Position numbers and translations under genes: made by a program. Below the pieces are notes generated by a model, which was not told the origin of the DNA, did not search any database, and was given only the letters and a program-made list of their open reading frames with translations. Shown piece after piece: positions 1-11,253 of a stretch of DNA of 64,000 nt. Position 1 is the first letter of the stretch, and every line of letters starts with the position of its first letter. This DNA is from Gaeumannomyces sp. JS-464 (Eukaryota > Ascomycota > Sordariomycetes > Magnaporthales > Magnaporthaceae). The stretch is from the NCBI GenBank assembly GCA_002197995.1, contig NGZR01000001.1:2294001-2358000 (forward strand). Direction: 5' to 3'.

Positions 1-460
1 CTTCGAAGCCACGCCCTCCCAGTGCCCGCCCCGCGGGGCGGGCGGCAACCACAGACGAGCTCGAGAAAGCCGTATACGACCTCACGGACAAGCTGCGCAA
101 CAGCCTGATCACCGTGCCGCGGCCGGCATCATGGTCGACATGAGCATCATGACCTACGGCACCCTTTTACAAACCCAGATTCTTCCCGGCGGTGATGGCG
201 GGGCTGCGCTCCCTCCTCCGCTTCGATGCCGAGCACGACAACACCAACGGCCTCGCGAGCTTCGTGCAATGTCGGTGAAACAGCCCAGGCCGCCTTCACG
301 AGGACTCTGACGAGTTACTGGTAGGCATCCACTGCGACGACAAGAACCCGGCGGCCGGGGTGGGCGTCACCAAGCCTCGGGACATGCCCCCCACGATCGA
401 GGCGCCCGCCAAGCTACCCCGTGCTGCCGGCCGCCGTACCTCGCACTCGGTGGGCTCTAC
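1..460 (+). pseudogene. 3' remnant of an alpha/beta-hydrolase with TAP-like C-terminus
   Basis: The left edge carries broken coding sequence in several frames. One frame around 50-115 reads TDELEKAVYDLTDKLRNSL; after a shift near 165-172 the text continues as YGTLYKPRFFPAVMAGLRSL and RFDAEHDNTNGLASF, and later DELLVGIHCDDKNP. The spacing of these pieces and the IHCDD stretch resemble the C-terminal half of secreted fungal alpha/beta hydrolases of the TAP-like group, where a Cys-Asp pair follows a hydrophobic strand. That family match is from memory and moderate. The 5' part, including any Gly-x-Ser-x-Gly nucleophile elbow, lies outside the window. The shift near 165 looks like one extra T in a T run; a TGA near 274 and the loss of frame downstream suggest real decay. 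No catalytic residue can be confirmed. Confidence 0.4.
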
Positions 461-927
461 CTCGATTCCTACAGCTTGTTTGCGTCCATTCATTAAACCG
501 CTACGATGTCATGGATCTTGGGCCGCATTGCCATAGAGTTTGATATCGGCTTCTTTTATACGACAAGGGGACCCGAGCCTGCGATATTTGTGCAAGTGGC
601 CACGGAATGCGTATCCCCCAGCAACTCAAGCATCCTTGAAACGCCACAAAGGTATGCCCTGCAGGGTTTAGGGACTAATTGCATCTTTGGAGCCGAGCCA
701 CTCTGATTGTGTGAGTATCCCACGAGGGTTTTGCTATACTCTCCCTATAAAGCTCAACCCGCGCAAGCTCTTGCGCATCATCCTTACGCAGATTGTCCAG
801 TGCTCGGGCAAGAACGATCAAAGAAAAGCGGTAAGACATCGCACAAAAAACAAAAAGATACACGCAGTCACTTCACTTGATGAGATGCTGTGGGCCCTTC
901 AGCGAGACGTCGTTTACATGCGTGAAT
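461..927. other. intergenic, nothing recognised
   Basis: No ORF here has a recognisable motif or good coding character. The interval lies between the decayed hydrolase fragment and the 3' end of the aspartic peptidase gene on the minus strand. Confidence 0.6.
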
Positions 928-2558
928 TTAGTAAAAGGGCCTCGAAACGAATTTGAGCTCGGCGGCCTGAACATAGAACCCGACAGCGACGTTGTTCAGA
1001 AATGCAGCCCCCAGAATGTAGGGGCCAGTCCCGCCGATTGAGATGGTGGTCGCGCAGAGCAGAGTATGGGGGTCAGGCAAGTCACGGATGATCATGTCGG
1101 CCGGGTTGACGGTGAAGATGGAACCGCCAATGATGACGGAGAAAGACGGCGGCGTAGCGTCGCATTTGGTGTAGTAGCGGCCGTGCTCAGTATTATATTC
1201 GGCTGTGGGGGCGAAGGACTTGTTGATGGCTTCTGCGAGACCTATTGGTAAGACCATGGATATTAGCTCTGAGATCATCGTTCCCTCTTCCTCGCGATAT
1301 TGAAAGACCTATTGGGACACTGGAAGGGGTAGGGCGGCTGCTTACGGCGTGGCAGATAGTTGATGGCAGTGCCCGTATCAATGATGTATGGGTGCCTGGA
1401 AGTATCCTTGGCCGATCCGTAATTGAAGCCATCAGGGACGATCGTGTAAAACGATGGGTGGTCAGCGGTGAAAGGGTCATCGTTGAGTTGAGTCTAAAAG
1501 AATGCGATTAGTTTGACACGATGGCGAGACCTGAGCAGAGGGATGTAGCTCACAATTAGGATCGGAACAAAGGTCTGGCTGGCATATTTCAGACCCGGAA
1601 CATCTGGCATGCCTCCCCACGAAATAACGCCAGTGGTGCCGTTTCGTCCCAGCGCGATGCCGAAGACAGGCTCCTCGACCAGCGCCTGGTCAACCATGCT
1701 CGTAAAAAGCGTCGGGTACGTGACGCGGTGGACCCAGTCGCTCTCGTTTTCGCGGTAGACATGGCTCAGGGTCGGGTAGCCTAGGCCGAGGACGCCGCTC
1801 GTGACGTTGTTGCCATTCCAATATGTGCGGTTTACAAGCGCGATCTGCTGCTTGCTGACAGTGATGCCACCCACTTGGACGTCGGAATAGCCCACGGGCC
1901 CCGACGCCATCTCGCCGCCGGGGTACTGCGAAAACAGGTGCTGGTTGGCGATGGGGCCGTAGCCGAAGTCCTCGGGGAAGGTCGAGCCGAACTTGCAGTC
2001 AGTGAGGTTGACGTCCCAACCATACGGGTTAAGACACTGGGCATCATGGGCAACAGCCCACAGGTCCGCAGTGCCGGTGTCGACAAGCAGATCCAGGGTC
2101 GTCACATTGTCGATGGAGACGGGAATGGAGTACTGCAAGCCGTAGTCGGCTGTGATGTTCTCGTAACCCTGCGGCAGGCCAGCCGAGATTGCAACGTTGG
2201 CATCAGCGGAACCAGCAGCAGCCGCCGCCTTGCGGTGAAGCGCGCCGAGTAGCGCGGAAACGGAGCGCGGGTTGGAGCTCGGGCGCTGCGTGTCATGTTG
2301 ACCGATAGACTCAGCCGGGCCCGGCTCGAGCACGTGGGCGGTCAGAGGCTGCTGGTGGATGGCAGCCTTGGCAGCCGTATCAGCCGCCGCCCAAGCGACG
2401 AGGTGCTGCTGAGGCGGCACACTGATCCGGACGCCAGGCACGGGCTCGATAGAGTTCAGGACCTGGAAGGCATCTTGCTTGCTGTGGGGCAGGGCGACAG
2501 TCGGGATGGTGAAGGCGAGGGCAGCGAGCAGGGCCCGCTTAGGGACGTTGTTGATCAT
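928..2558 (-). CDS. secreted pepsin-type (A1) aspartic peptidase, 3 exons
   Basis: Three exons can be joined: 2558-1554, 1493-1346 and 1241-928, giving 488 residues. Intron 1 (1553-1494) starts GTGAGC and ends TTTTAG; intron 2 (1345-1242) starts GTAAG and ends AATAG. The protein begins MINNVPKRALLAALAF with a signal peptide to about residue 22, then a pro-region. The two catalytic motifs of a bilobed A1 peptidase are present: LLVDTGTADLW with the first Asp at about residue 160, and YIIDTGTAINY with the second at about 374, encoded in exon 2. The C-terminal lobe includes FSVIIGGSIFTVNPADMI. There are several N-glycosylation sequons. This fits a secreted or GPI/vacuolar acid endopeptidase; a C-terminal anchor is not seen. 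An upstream in-frame Met exists, but only the chosen start places a signal peptide at the N-terminus. No frameshift is needed, unlike its neighbours. Confidence 0.9.
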
Positions 2559-3210
2559 AGTAGGCCACGCAGACCTCGCAAGATACTCCTGGTTATGGCA
2601 AACGCAGTCTTGTTCAATAGGTGGCTTGGCTTGCCAGCGCTTGTAATGGCGTTGGGAGTTGAAGGTGAGGTCTAAGCCTGGCAGAATCCGTGACGGGAAG
2701 TCTCGAGAGGAGGGGAGCTTGGTGGAAACGGGAAACGGGTACCCAGCGTGGAGCTGGAAATCGGCAGGAAAGAATATGGCCCTCAAAAAGATAGGTGATG
2801 GAGAAAGGAGCGATGGAGACGCTCCTGCCGATCTGGTCGTGGCAACACCGAACTCTGCAGTCCGTTCTATCAGGAGCCGCACAAGAAAAATGACATCGGA
2901 AGCTCGACTTCATACCTGCTCAAGCAAAATACCTCGTCCCCGTCGAGAAGCGAGCCCAACGAGACAGAGGGCGCGTCATACAGAAAGGGGGCAGACATCA
3001 CCTGAGTAAATCCGGCCGTGTGTTGCCATGCCGTCCGGACGGGTATTTTGTGCCACCCGCCTGCCATTTGGAGAGTGCCGTCGACACGGACGTCGATCGC
3101 CTAGCCGTCGTGTAGTCCGTGCTAATCAGGCACTCGCTAGGTGCTCTGTAGAATTGCTGGTGCAGATCAAGAGATCCAGAGGCTGCTCGGAGAAGGTGGT
3201 ACTGGCCTAA
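2559..3210. other. 5' region of the peptidase gene, no other gene seen
   Basis: This holds the upstream region of the minus-strand peptidase. Open frames on both strands are short and without motifs. Confidence 0.5.
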
Positions 3211-3447
3211 CCACGAGGAAGGGGGGCGCTCTATCATGCCGACGTTGGACAATCTAACCTCGAGTCTGGCGTGTTTTCCATCAAATGGTTCCACGAAGAC
3301 TTGCCGATTGCCAGAGAGATGGAGGACGGGGTGCCGAATCCTCCCGTTTTGGATGCCATCGTTGGAAGACTGGTTATCGGGAGTAGCTACGAGATTCACC
3401 TCACGCTTTATGGGCGGGTCAAGCGAATATCCAGGACAGGGAGGTAG
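3211..3447 (+). pseudogene. unrecognised ORF fragment with protein-like C-terminus
   Basis: A 78-codon open frame reads through ESGVFSIKWFHEDLPIARE and then VLDAIVGRLVIGSSYEIHLT before a TAG at 3445. The mix of hydrophobic strands and charged residues looks like a real protein end rather than chance, but I do not recognise the family. The same frame is open upstream from 3028 except for a TAA at 3208, which could be a CAA-to-TAA change, so the original exon may have been longer. There is no convincing start codon or splice acceptor. It may be a decayed gene, or the 3' exon of something whose 5' part is lost. Confidence 0.25.
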
Positions 3448-4123
3448 TCCCGCTCAATAAACGGCGGTTCATCTTCACCATAAGCTACCTGGTAGGTAGA
3501 TACCTAGGTAGGTACCTTAGGTTTCCATGGACACTAAAATCCTTTGCCGGCTAAAATATACCTACAAAAGGGATTTAAACATTTCTGCTTGTAATTCTAC
3601 CATCGCCCTTGGCTCCGACGGGTTCGCAAATTCGACCGTCGAAGGGGGTGTCCGCTGAAATGAGTGCTAAAGAAGCCCAAGGCAACTGCCAAGGTAGCGG
3701 CTTTGATGCTACTCGTGCTGCTTGCCCTTGTAAGAATCATGATTTCGGTGGTATACCTTGCATAAAGGAGTGTGCCGTTTGAAAATGTGAGGAGGATGTA
3801 TTGTCCCGACGGGACTGAGCGAGTGTCCGGCGGTGACTAACAAGGCCCGAATCAACCAATCATTGGATCAACAGCACGCAACCCCTGGAAAACTGGGTAT
3901 GTTGGCTACATTAGCGGCGCATCACAACGGGCTGCACTCCGTCACCAACCTCAAAAGGCCTGCGAATTCCAGTCTGAATGCCTCTACAAAACTATTCCAT
4001 TCCATTTCAATTGTGGGAAACAGGGCGCTTCTGCGTTGCTTTGAATCATTACCATCCCCCAAGACGTGCTGAGGGATGTCCTCCAATGCGCTCACGCCCG
4101 CGCAAGGGCCGCTGTCGATGATG
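3448..4123. other. intergenic with palindromic CCTAGG-rich tract
   Basis: No gene is seen. Around 3490-3525 the DNA is built from overlapping GGTAGGTA / TACCTAGG units forming short palindromes; similar tracts recur near 25385, 32375, 32790 and 33222. Confidence 0.5.
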
Positions 4124-4951
4124 GCAAAATATCGCCCATCGCTTATCTCTACAGCCCCTCGGCACAAACGACATCAAAAACGCCATCCCTCTCGGGCCGC
4201 CTTCGCCCAAGCTCATACTCGTGTGCAGCTGGATGGGCGCGAGGGATCAGCACATAGCCAAGTACATCGTGCGGTACCAGGCCGCATATCCGACCTCGCA
4301 GATCCTTCTGATCCGGAGCGAGTTCGTTCACATCCGGGATCCGGACTTCGCCGTCCGCGAGATCCAACCTGCCGTGCCGGCTTTGCGCGCCGTCTTTGGC
4401 CACAGCCCTGCTGCTACCCTTCGGCGACGCCCGAGCTGCTGGTCCACCTCTTCTCAAACGGCGGCTCGTCCATGCTGTGCCACCTGTACAGCGCCTACAA
4501 GCCGTCGCCGCTGCCGCGCCACGTTACCATATTTGACTCGGCCCCCGGCCAGTATAGCTATAAAGGCACCCTGGCGGCTATACCAGCAGGCGTGTCGGGA
4601 AAGTGGAAGTTCCTCCTCACGCCTTTATTCCATGCCATAGTCATCAGCTACTATGTCAAGCACTTCGTCTTTCCCTGGAACCGGGCACGCGGCGACAACC
4701 TCGCGCGATGGGCCGCGATCCACAACGACCCCGCGCTCAATGCGGCCGAAACCAGACGCGCCTACATTTACAGCAAGGAGGATAAGCTGGTCGGGTCCGA
4801 TGCGGTCGAGGAGCACGGCGAAGAGGCGAAGCGGAAGGGGTTTGAGGTCCGGATGGAGAGGTTTACCGGCAGCGAACACGTGGCGCATATGAGGGCTGGT
4901 GAGGAGAGGTACTGGCGCATTGTCGACGAGACGTGGCGAGGAAGGGCCTAG
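4124..4951 (+). CDS. DUF829 (TMEM53/PaxU-like) protein, broken by two frameshifts
   Basis: The reading frame moves twice. It starts as SPIAYLYSP (about 4130-4158), continues in a second frame as LGTNDIKNAIPLGPPSPKL and LVCSWMGARDQHIAKYIVRY, then in a third frame as ELLVHLFSNGGSSMLCHLY to FEVRMERFTGSEHVAHMRAG and a TAG at 4949. The CSWMGA...KYI segment and the FSNGG nucleophile-elbow-like segment are typical of the DUF829 alpha/beta-hydrolase-like family, which includes the indole-diterpene cluster protein PaxU; the biochemical role is not established. The first shift is explained by one missing C in a C run near 4155; the second lies near 4400-4430. No point nonsense changes are seen, so assembly error is as likely as a pseudogene. 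The true start is unclear. Confidence 0.7.
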   Translation, partial: AKYRPSLISTAPRHKRHQKRHPSRAAFAQAHTRVQLDGREGSAHSQVHRAVPGRISDLADPSDPERVRSHPGSGLRRPRDPTCRAGFARRLWPQPCCYPSATPELLVHLFSNGGSSMLCHLYSAYKPSPLPRHVTIFDSAPGQYSYKGTLAAIPAGVSGKWKFLLTPLFHAIVISYYVKHFVFPWNRARGDNLARWAAIHNDPALNAAETRRAYIYSKEDKLVGSDAVEEHGEEAKRKGFEVRMERFTGSEHVAHMRAGEERYWRIVDETWRGRA

Positions 4952-6058
4952 GATCTAGGGGGTTACCTACCCTGTGCAAGGATGAAATTTAGAGGTTGGC
5001 CGGTTCACGGATAGATCAATACCTATACGATGATCTCATTTGATCAAAGGCATTTATAAAACCACTGCAGCGAATTGCAGGCGACTGAGCTATCAGCAAA
5101 AGTTGCTCTCACAGGATGCGTCGCGATTGGACTCGAGCAGTTCCAGAGCTTCCATTTTAGGATAGATGGGGGGATGCCTGTGCTGAAGGACCACCGGCCC
5201 GAGGTGTTTGCCAGAGATCAAACGAACGAGGGGCGAACCAAATACAGTTCAGTTCAAGGCAAAATTTCCAAGTAGCCTTATCAAAGTGTGTGACTTTGGC
5301 CACGCAAGGAGGAGGCGCTGTTTTTGGAATCTGGAACATGATATAACACATAACACGTGCTTTTGGCGGCCGCCTGGCGGGCGGTTGGGCGGGGACCGTC
5401 GTTACGTCACCACCGCCACAGCTTACATAGTGGCGGTGCAAACGGTCCCAAGGGAGGGACGTCGACGACTTGTGGTTGCCATTCAATCAGCGAAGAAGAA
5501 AAAAAAGAATTGGACGAGTTTGTGGCTCATTCCTGAGCCTGCGACTCGCTGCGTAATCGCCCACTACCCCAGCCGCCAACGGGGGGAGTCAACTCAATCC
5601 GACGGCGTCTCCTTGCTCAGGTGGCGCCAACGCGGGGTGACGCAAGCTGCCGGCCTTGCCTCGCGCACGGCCAGGCGGCCCAGCTTGTGCCACATCAACC
5701 TACCGCACTCCTTGCCCAGCCTTCGCAAACTCGCACGCTCCTCCTGTGTGATCCTCCACCACAATCTCCTTTGCGCCTGGTCCTGTGGGCAATGTTGGGT
5801 GCATGTTCCAAAATCATGTGCATCTAGTGGCCGGCATGGTCCAAGCACCGCAAGCACCACGACCAGACTAAGGCTCCTCACCCCGTCGTCTTGGCCGCTT
5901 CTAGCCTCCCCACCTCCCGCCAGACAGCTTTATTACCTATCCAGCCAGCGACCGTTCCAAGCAGCAATAATCCGAAAAGCCCGCATGATCGGGTCGAGAC
6001 CGGAGCCCAAAGCGTTCACAGCAAGCAAGCCTGCGAGGGCTGCCCCGGCCCCGCTAGG
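4952..6058. other. intergenic, 5' region of the MINDY gene
   Basis: Open frames on both strands have no motif or family resemblance. A short A-rich run sits at about 5492-5508. The part from about 5600 on is C-rich and pyrimidine-biased, as in fungal promoters and leaders. Confidence 0.5.
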
Positions 6059-9000
6059 ATGGTGACCCGGAAGTCAGTTCCCGACAATGCCTCCCTCGAT
6101 TCCTCCATGACGACTCGGTCCGGGCCCCAGGACGAAAGACGCCACATGTGGCCAGAAACGAACGGCGAGTCTAGCTCGGAAAACATCTGGGGTACCGAGC
6201 AATCGCAGCACCAGCCGACGCCTAGTCCTGGCCATGGCTCCGACGGCGGCAGCATGAGCACGGGGGCCCCGGCCATCCCCGACTCGCTTCGGCCCGGAGC
6301 CACACCGCCCGGACCACCGTCTGCGAGCCAGTACTCGGCTTTTGCTACGCCCTCCGACGAGAAGTGTGTGGAACGACCACGCAGCGATGCCGCTCACGGC
6401 AGACCGCACTGGCGGCAGCGTCGCCAATGCCACTGTCCCGGACGCCCTTAGGCCTGGCGCTCCCAGGGCCGAGACCAACCCGTTCAAACGGAAGCCCACT
6501 CCCAACTCTGCTGCACAAAACGGTGGCCAGCCCGCGCCGACTCCTCTCATTCTGACCGAGCCGCCGACTCCTCCAACTGCGCCCTTTCTCATTTGAACAT
6601 CTCGAGCGATGCGAGTAAGAATCCCTGGCAGCCGGCTCTCGACGATAAGAGTGCAACAGCAGCTGCAGCCACAGCCACTGGCGGCACAGGTGGCCGAGCA
6701 AGACGAACTGGGAAATGACGTCTGGACCTCGGCCAATGTGTCCGCCGACGCATCCAGGAGGCCGTCGGCCAGCAACTTCACAAGTTCGCCGTCCTTGATC
6801 TCTTTCCCCACGGAAGAGGACGGCTCCGCAGCCTGGGACGAGGTAGCAGCGCCGCCGAAGCCACGCGCAGCCGTCGGGACCGCCGAGTTCGAGGGATACG
6901 AAGACAGACACGCATGGGATGATGTTGGTGGTGACAAGGCCAAAGGCAAAGCCCAAGACCGTCCGCCGCCTCCCTCCACCCAGGACCTGGCCTCTAGTGC
7001 TGCCCACGGCAGTGAGTGGAACTTTGTGTGACAACGATCCACAACCTGGACAGTTGTCACGACGAAGCACATGGGAGGACTTCGATGACCCATCGGAGCA
7101 GCCACCTACAAAGAATGCTATCAAGCAGGTAATTAAAGAGCTCGAGGAGGCGCCTGAGAGAGCGCCTGCCGAGCCCCTGATCGATGTTTCCGAGGGGCAT
7201 CAGAGCGGGCCGCAGGGACAGCCCGGGCCCCCACCGCCGCCCAGGACGTCAAGCACAGCGGCCCCATTGCAGCCACCCCGGGCTGTTGACGGCAAGGCCG
7301 AGACGTATCAAATCAAGAATATTAACTGGCACGATGCCAGCGCGAGCTCCAACCCGCGGACCTCGCCGATCCTGGTCCAGAACGAAAACGGCCCATGCCC
7401 CTGGTGGCGCTTGTCAACGCCCTGACTCTGACCACGCCAGCAGGCGTGCAGACTGCACTGGTGGAAACGCTACGGTCCCGTGAGCAAATCAGTCTTTCGT
7501 TTCTGCTCGATGCCGTCTTCGACGAGCTCATGTCGCCGCGCAGGCTAGCTGAAGACACGGCACTACCGGACATCACGGAACTCTACGGCTTCCTTCAAGG
7601 CCTGCATACTGGCATGAACGGTGAACCCACGATTCGTCCCCACGGCAGATGTCATTAAAGCCTTCAAGCGAACTTCACTCACACACACCCAACGGAGCGA
7701 AGCGACAACATGATTCAGGAACTTTCGAGGACACGGTGAGATGCGGTTGTACTCTACCTTTTCTGTCCCGTTGATACATGGATGGCTCCCGCCACCGGCG
7801 ACATGGCCTACGATGCCTTTGCGCGCAGAGCAGAGTCCTACGAGGACGCCCAGAACCTACTATTCCGCGAGGAGGAGCTCGAGGACCGGTTGATGGGTGG
7901 CGGGGGTCACGGACAAGAAGGAGATGGGCTGACGGAGGAGGAGCAGGGCATATATCAGGACGTCTTGACGATTAAGTCATTCCTGGTCGAGTCGGGGACA
8001 CAACTCACGCGGCATGGACTCGATGTGATAACAGCGGCCATGAAACCTGGCGCGGTTGCGATTCTGTTCCGCAACGACCATTTCTCAACGCTATATCGCC
8101 ACCCAGAGACGCTGAATCTTCTGACGCTCGTCACGGACGCGGGCTACTCAAGCCACGCTGAAGTGGTGTGGGAGTCGCTGGCAGATACAACAGGCGAAAA
8201 CGCCGAGTTCTTTTCAGGCGACTTCCGCGTCGTGGGCGGTGCTGCCCAGCACCAGCAGGAGGCAATGGGCCGTCCGCCGCAGCAGCACCAGCGCTCAGTG
8301 TCGGAAGGTGGCGGCGGGTGGGCGACGGTCACAGGTCGGAGGGACCGAGGAAACGGCGGCGGCGGGTCTTCGGCGCTTGGGCCCACAATGAGCCCCAACG
8401 ACGGGCCGCCGCTGTCTCCCAGCTCGGAGCAAGAGGACCGTGACCTTGCGCTGGCGATGCAGCTGCAGGAGGAAGAAGACCAGCACCACCGCGAGGAACA
8501 GGCGCGAAGGCAACGGGAAAGACAGCTGTCAGAGCAGTTCATCGAACAGCAGGCGCGGAGGAATAGCGCCGGGGGTGCCGGTGGTGCCGGGAACAATGGG
8601 GCTTTTACTGGCGGTGGTTTGGTGTCGCAAATCCCCAATCCTCGTCGAGGCTCAAGCGCAGCTGGTCAGGCCTCTATGGCTGCGCAAAGCACTCAGGGGA
8701 GATGGGTGCATTCTGTTAGCGGCCCCAGTGTTGGAGGAGGCAATGGCCGTGGGAACGCGGCGTCAGAAAGGACACAGGTGGTCCGGCCCCTTATCACGCC
8801 CGTGGCGGCGATGCAACGGGCGGCTGACGCTGGAGACGACGCGCCGCCGCCGTCGTATGAGCAGGCATCCAACAACAGGCCTACATCCCGCCCGAGGGGC
8901 ACCCGAGTCATCCTGCCAGCAGCCCGCGCGCCTCAACGGCCTCGGCCTCGGCCTCAGCAGTGACCAGCTCGCCCAGGGCTAGTAACACTGGCGTGAGGCA

Positions 9001-9124
9001 GCGGGGCGCGGTAGCCGGGGCAGGACCGTCGTCATTGCCTCATCCGAGTAGCCGGCCTATGAGGCAGGGCGTGCCGCCTGCGAGTGGCAGCGTGGGAAGG
9101 GACAGGGATTGCGTCGTCATGTGA
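6059..9124 (+). CDS. MINDY-family (DUF544) deubiquitinase, multiple frameshifts
   Basis: About 1,020 codons, no intron seen. The catalytic domain has the cysteine in ILVQNENGPCP (TGC at 7396-7398) and the histidine in FRNDHFSTLY (CAT at 8079-8081), the signature of MINDY cysteine peptidases that trim Lys48-linked polyubiquitin. Around them lie YQIKNINWHDA, VALVNALTL, SVPLIHGW and SYEDAQNLLFREEELEDR. A ubiquitin-binding MIU/UIM-like helix follows (RDLALAMQLQEEED, about 8436-8480) and then a Gln/Gly/Pro-rich tail. The N-terminal 440 residues are low complexity with NPWQPALDDK and STWEDFDD stretches. Frame changes are needed near 6363, 6595, 6700, 7030, 7400, 7615, 7735, 7790 and 8870; several are explained by one missing C in a run. 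With the last shift the protein ends ...CVVM, a CaaX-like end. Start chosen at MVTRKSVPD (6059). Confidence 0.85.
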
Positions 9125-10252
9125 CGGGGCTGTGTGTCATTTTCCTGCTGGAATTTCCTGTGCATGTCATTTTGGGTCCGTTGGATCACGAAATATTGTT
9201 ACATGCGGGATCCAGCCGACGTTTTGCTCCTCTCTCTCTTGGCGGAGCAGAAACGCAAGTAGGGCTATTCTCATTTGGGTTTCTTTTTGACTTTATTCCT
9301 TTTTCCTCATTGCTTTTTGGAGCCATGCAGGCAGTCGGGTGATGGACAGAACAATTCACGATAAATAGGGACTCATCTCGGTATGAAGACGGGTATGGGT
9401 AATGGTCACGACTTGGGCACATTAGGAGGGGTTTGGGACATCAGCTGGGCCGGATACGGTAGGTGAATTCTTCACGACACCAGGGTGCTTCCCCTGACTC
9501 ATGATATGGATACTAGCAGCAGTAAGAAAATTGCATACCAAAAGCCTCTGTGAATTCGATATCTGTGGGACGTGGCGCCAAGATCGGGGAACTTGAGCCG
9601 GAGTTCGGGGCAAAGATGGCAGCTCCCCGGCCCACTGACACAGTCAGTGCGTGCTGCTAAACTCGGATCCTTGATGCTGATCGCGGAGGACCCGTGCCCG
9701 TCGTCAGCACTCTACGTGTTGACAGTTGCATGCATTGCCGGTGGAGGCTGAACCGTTCACGTTCAATGGCTCTGATGGATAGACGAACATACCTATCAAA
9801 AGTCGATTCTCGGTGTCGATATTCAGATCAAGAACTTATGTGGGGATATCGCGTGGTGGGAGGAAGGCTTTGTGGGTGGTTGTTGGCAGACGATGTGCAG
9901 AAAGTTTCCCCTCAGCCGGGTAGGCGTCGAGGCTTGGCGGGCGGAGAATTTTGTTGCGTTTTATCAGGGCCGATCTGTTTACCAGACATGACATCAGGAA
10001 GGCGAAACGAGAATCGCCGTATTCCACATCTAGAAAGTTGTCCAAAACGAGGTCGCATCTTGCAATCAATCAATCACCTGCCCTCGGACTGAAGCTTTGA
10101 CCTCTTATTTAAATCGTTTCTTGTCGAGACGTCTTTTCAATCGCGTGACAGCAAACCACCAAAACGCCCGCAAGATCCGGAATTTGGCGAACCTCGCGCG
10201 AACATCTGTCGCGCCTGACGCAGTCGCAACACCGAAAGAAACGACGGGCGGC
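9125..10252. other. intergenic, nothing recognised
   Basis: No convincing ORF. The last 150 bases are the leader of the following reductase gene. Confidence 0.5.
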
Positions 10253-11253
10253 ATGGCGATAATCCAGGACTGGATCCCTCCGACGAGGGAGAACTACGAG
10301 ACGGTCCTGTTCTACTGGCAGTTCTGGCCAGTCGTGAGTTTGACCGCCCCGCTCTCTCGAGACAAAGCCAGCCCCGCTAGAAAAAAAAGGTCGTCAGAAT
10401 TAAGGCTAACGCTAGAGAACAAACAAAAAAAAACTAGATCGCCTCATTACAATGGCTGATCTCATGGTACGGCATGGGCAAGACCTCCAAGGCCAGCGCG
10501 CTCAACCTGCCCGGGCGCGCCGCCTGGATGGCCATGGAGTGTCCCGGCTTCGCGACGCTGCTCTACATGATGAGGACGCTGCCGGACGAGCACGGGATCG
10601 CGGACCTGCCGTGGCAGAACAAGGTGCTGGCGGCGCTGTTCGTGATGCACTATGCCTACCGCGCGGTGCTGTTCCCGCTCATGGCGCCGTCGATGGCGCC
10701 CATGCACGCCGTCGTCGCGGCGGCCGCGGTGCTGTTCCAGGTCTGCAACGGCCTGTGCCTGGGCTCCTGGCTGGCGGCGTACGGGCCGACGACGGCGGCC
10801 GGGTGGGAGGCGCAGCTGCGGGTCGGCGGCGGCGGCGGCGGCGGGGTGGCGCAGTTCGTGGCCGGGATCGGGGTCTTTTACCTGGGGCTGACGGCAAACT
10901 ACTACCATGACGAGGAGCTGAGGGAGATTCGGAGGCGGGAGGAGCGGAGGAGGGACAAGGTCGCGCGGGAGAGGAAGGGGAGCGGCGGCGGCGGGGAGGT
11001 GGAGAGGCACTACGCGGTGCCGCAGGCCGGGTTCTTCAAGTACCTGCTGTTCCCGCACTACTTTTTCGAGTGGGTCGAGTGGCTAGGCTTCTGGATGGCG
11101 TGCGGCTGGGGTTGCGCGCCCGCGAGGGCGTTCCTGGTCAACGAGGTCGCGAGCATGCTGCCGAGGGCCGTGAGGGGCAAGGCGTGGTATGTGGACAAGT
11201 TTGGGAGGGAGAAGATTGGGAGGAGGAAGGCGGTCATCCCGGGGCTGCTGTAG
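10253..11253 (+). CDS. steroid 5-alpha-reductase family (SRD5A-like) membrane enzyme
   Basis: Two exons, 10253-10333 and 10438-11253, give 298 residues. The intron starts GTGAGT and ends ACTAG and joins YWQFWPV to IASLQWLISWYGMGK in phase 0. The protein has several hydrophobic segments and ends in the family's conserved block: FKYLLFPHYFFEWVEWLGF, then FLVNEVASMLPRAVRGKAWY and KFGREKIGRRKAVIPGLL. In this family the C-terminal domain binds NADPH and reduces an enone or enoyl double bond on sterols, polyprenols or very-long-chain acyl chains, in the ER membrane. The exact substrate cannot be told. A glycine run (about residues 143-149) and a charged linker EIRRREERRRDK precede the C-terminal domain. 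The gene is intact. Confidence 0.88.

Noticed and set aside
5208..6065. 285-codon + strand ORF upstream of MINDY
   Set aside because: No motif and pyrimidine-rich promoter character; the MINDY start at 6059 is a better explanation.
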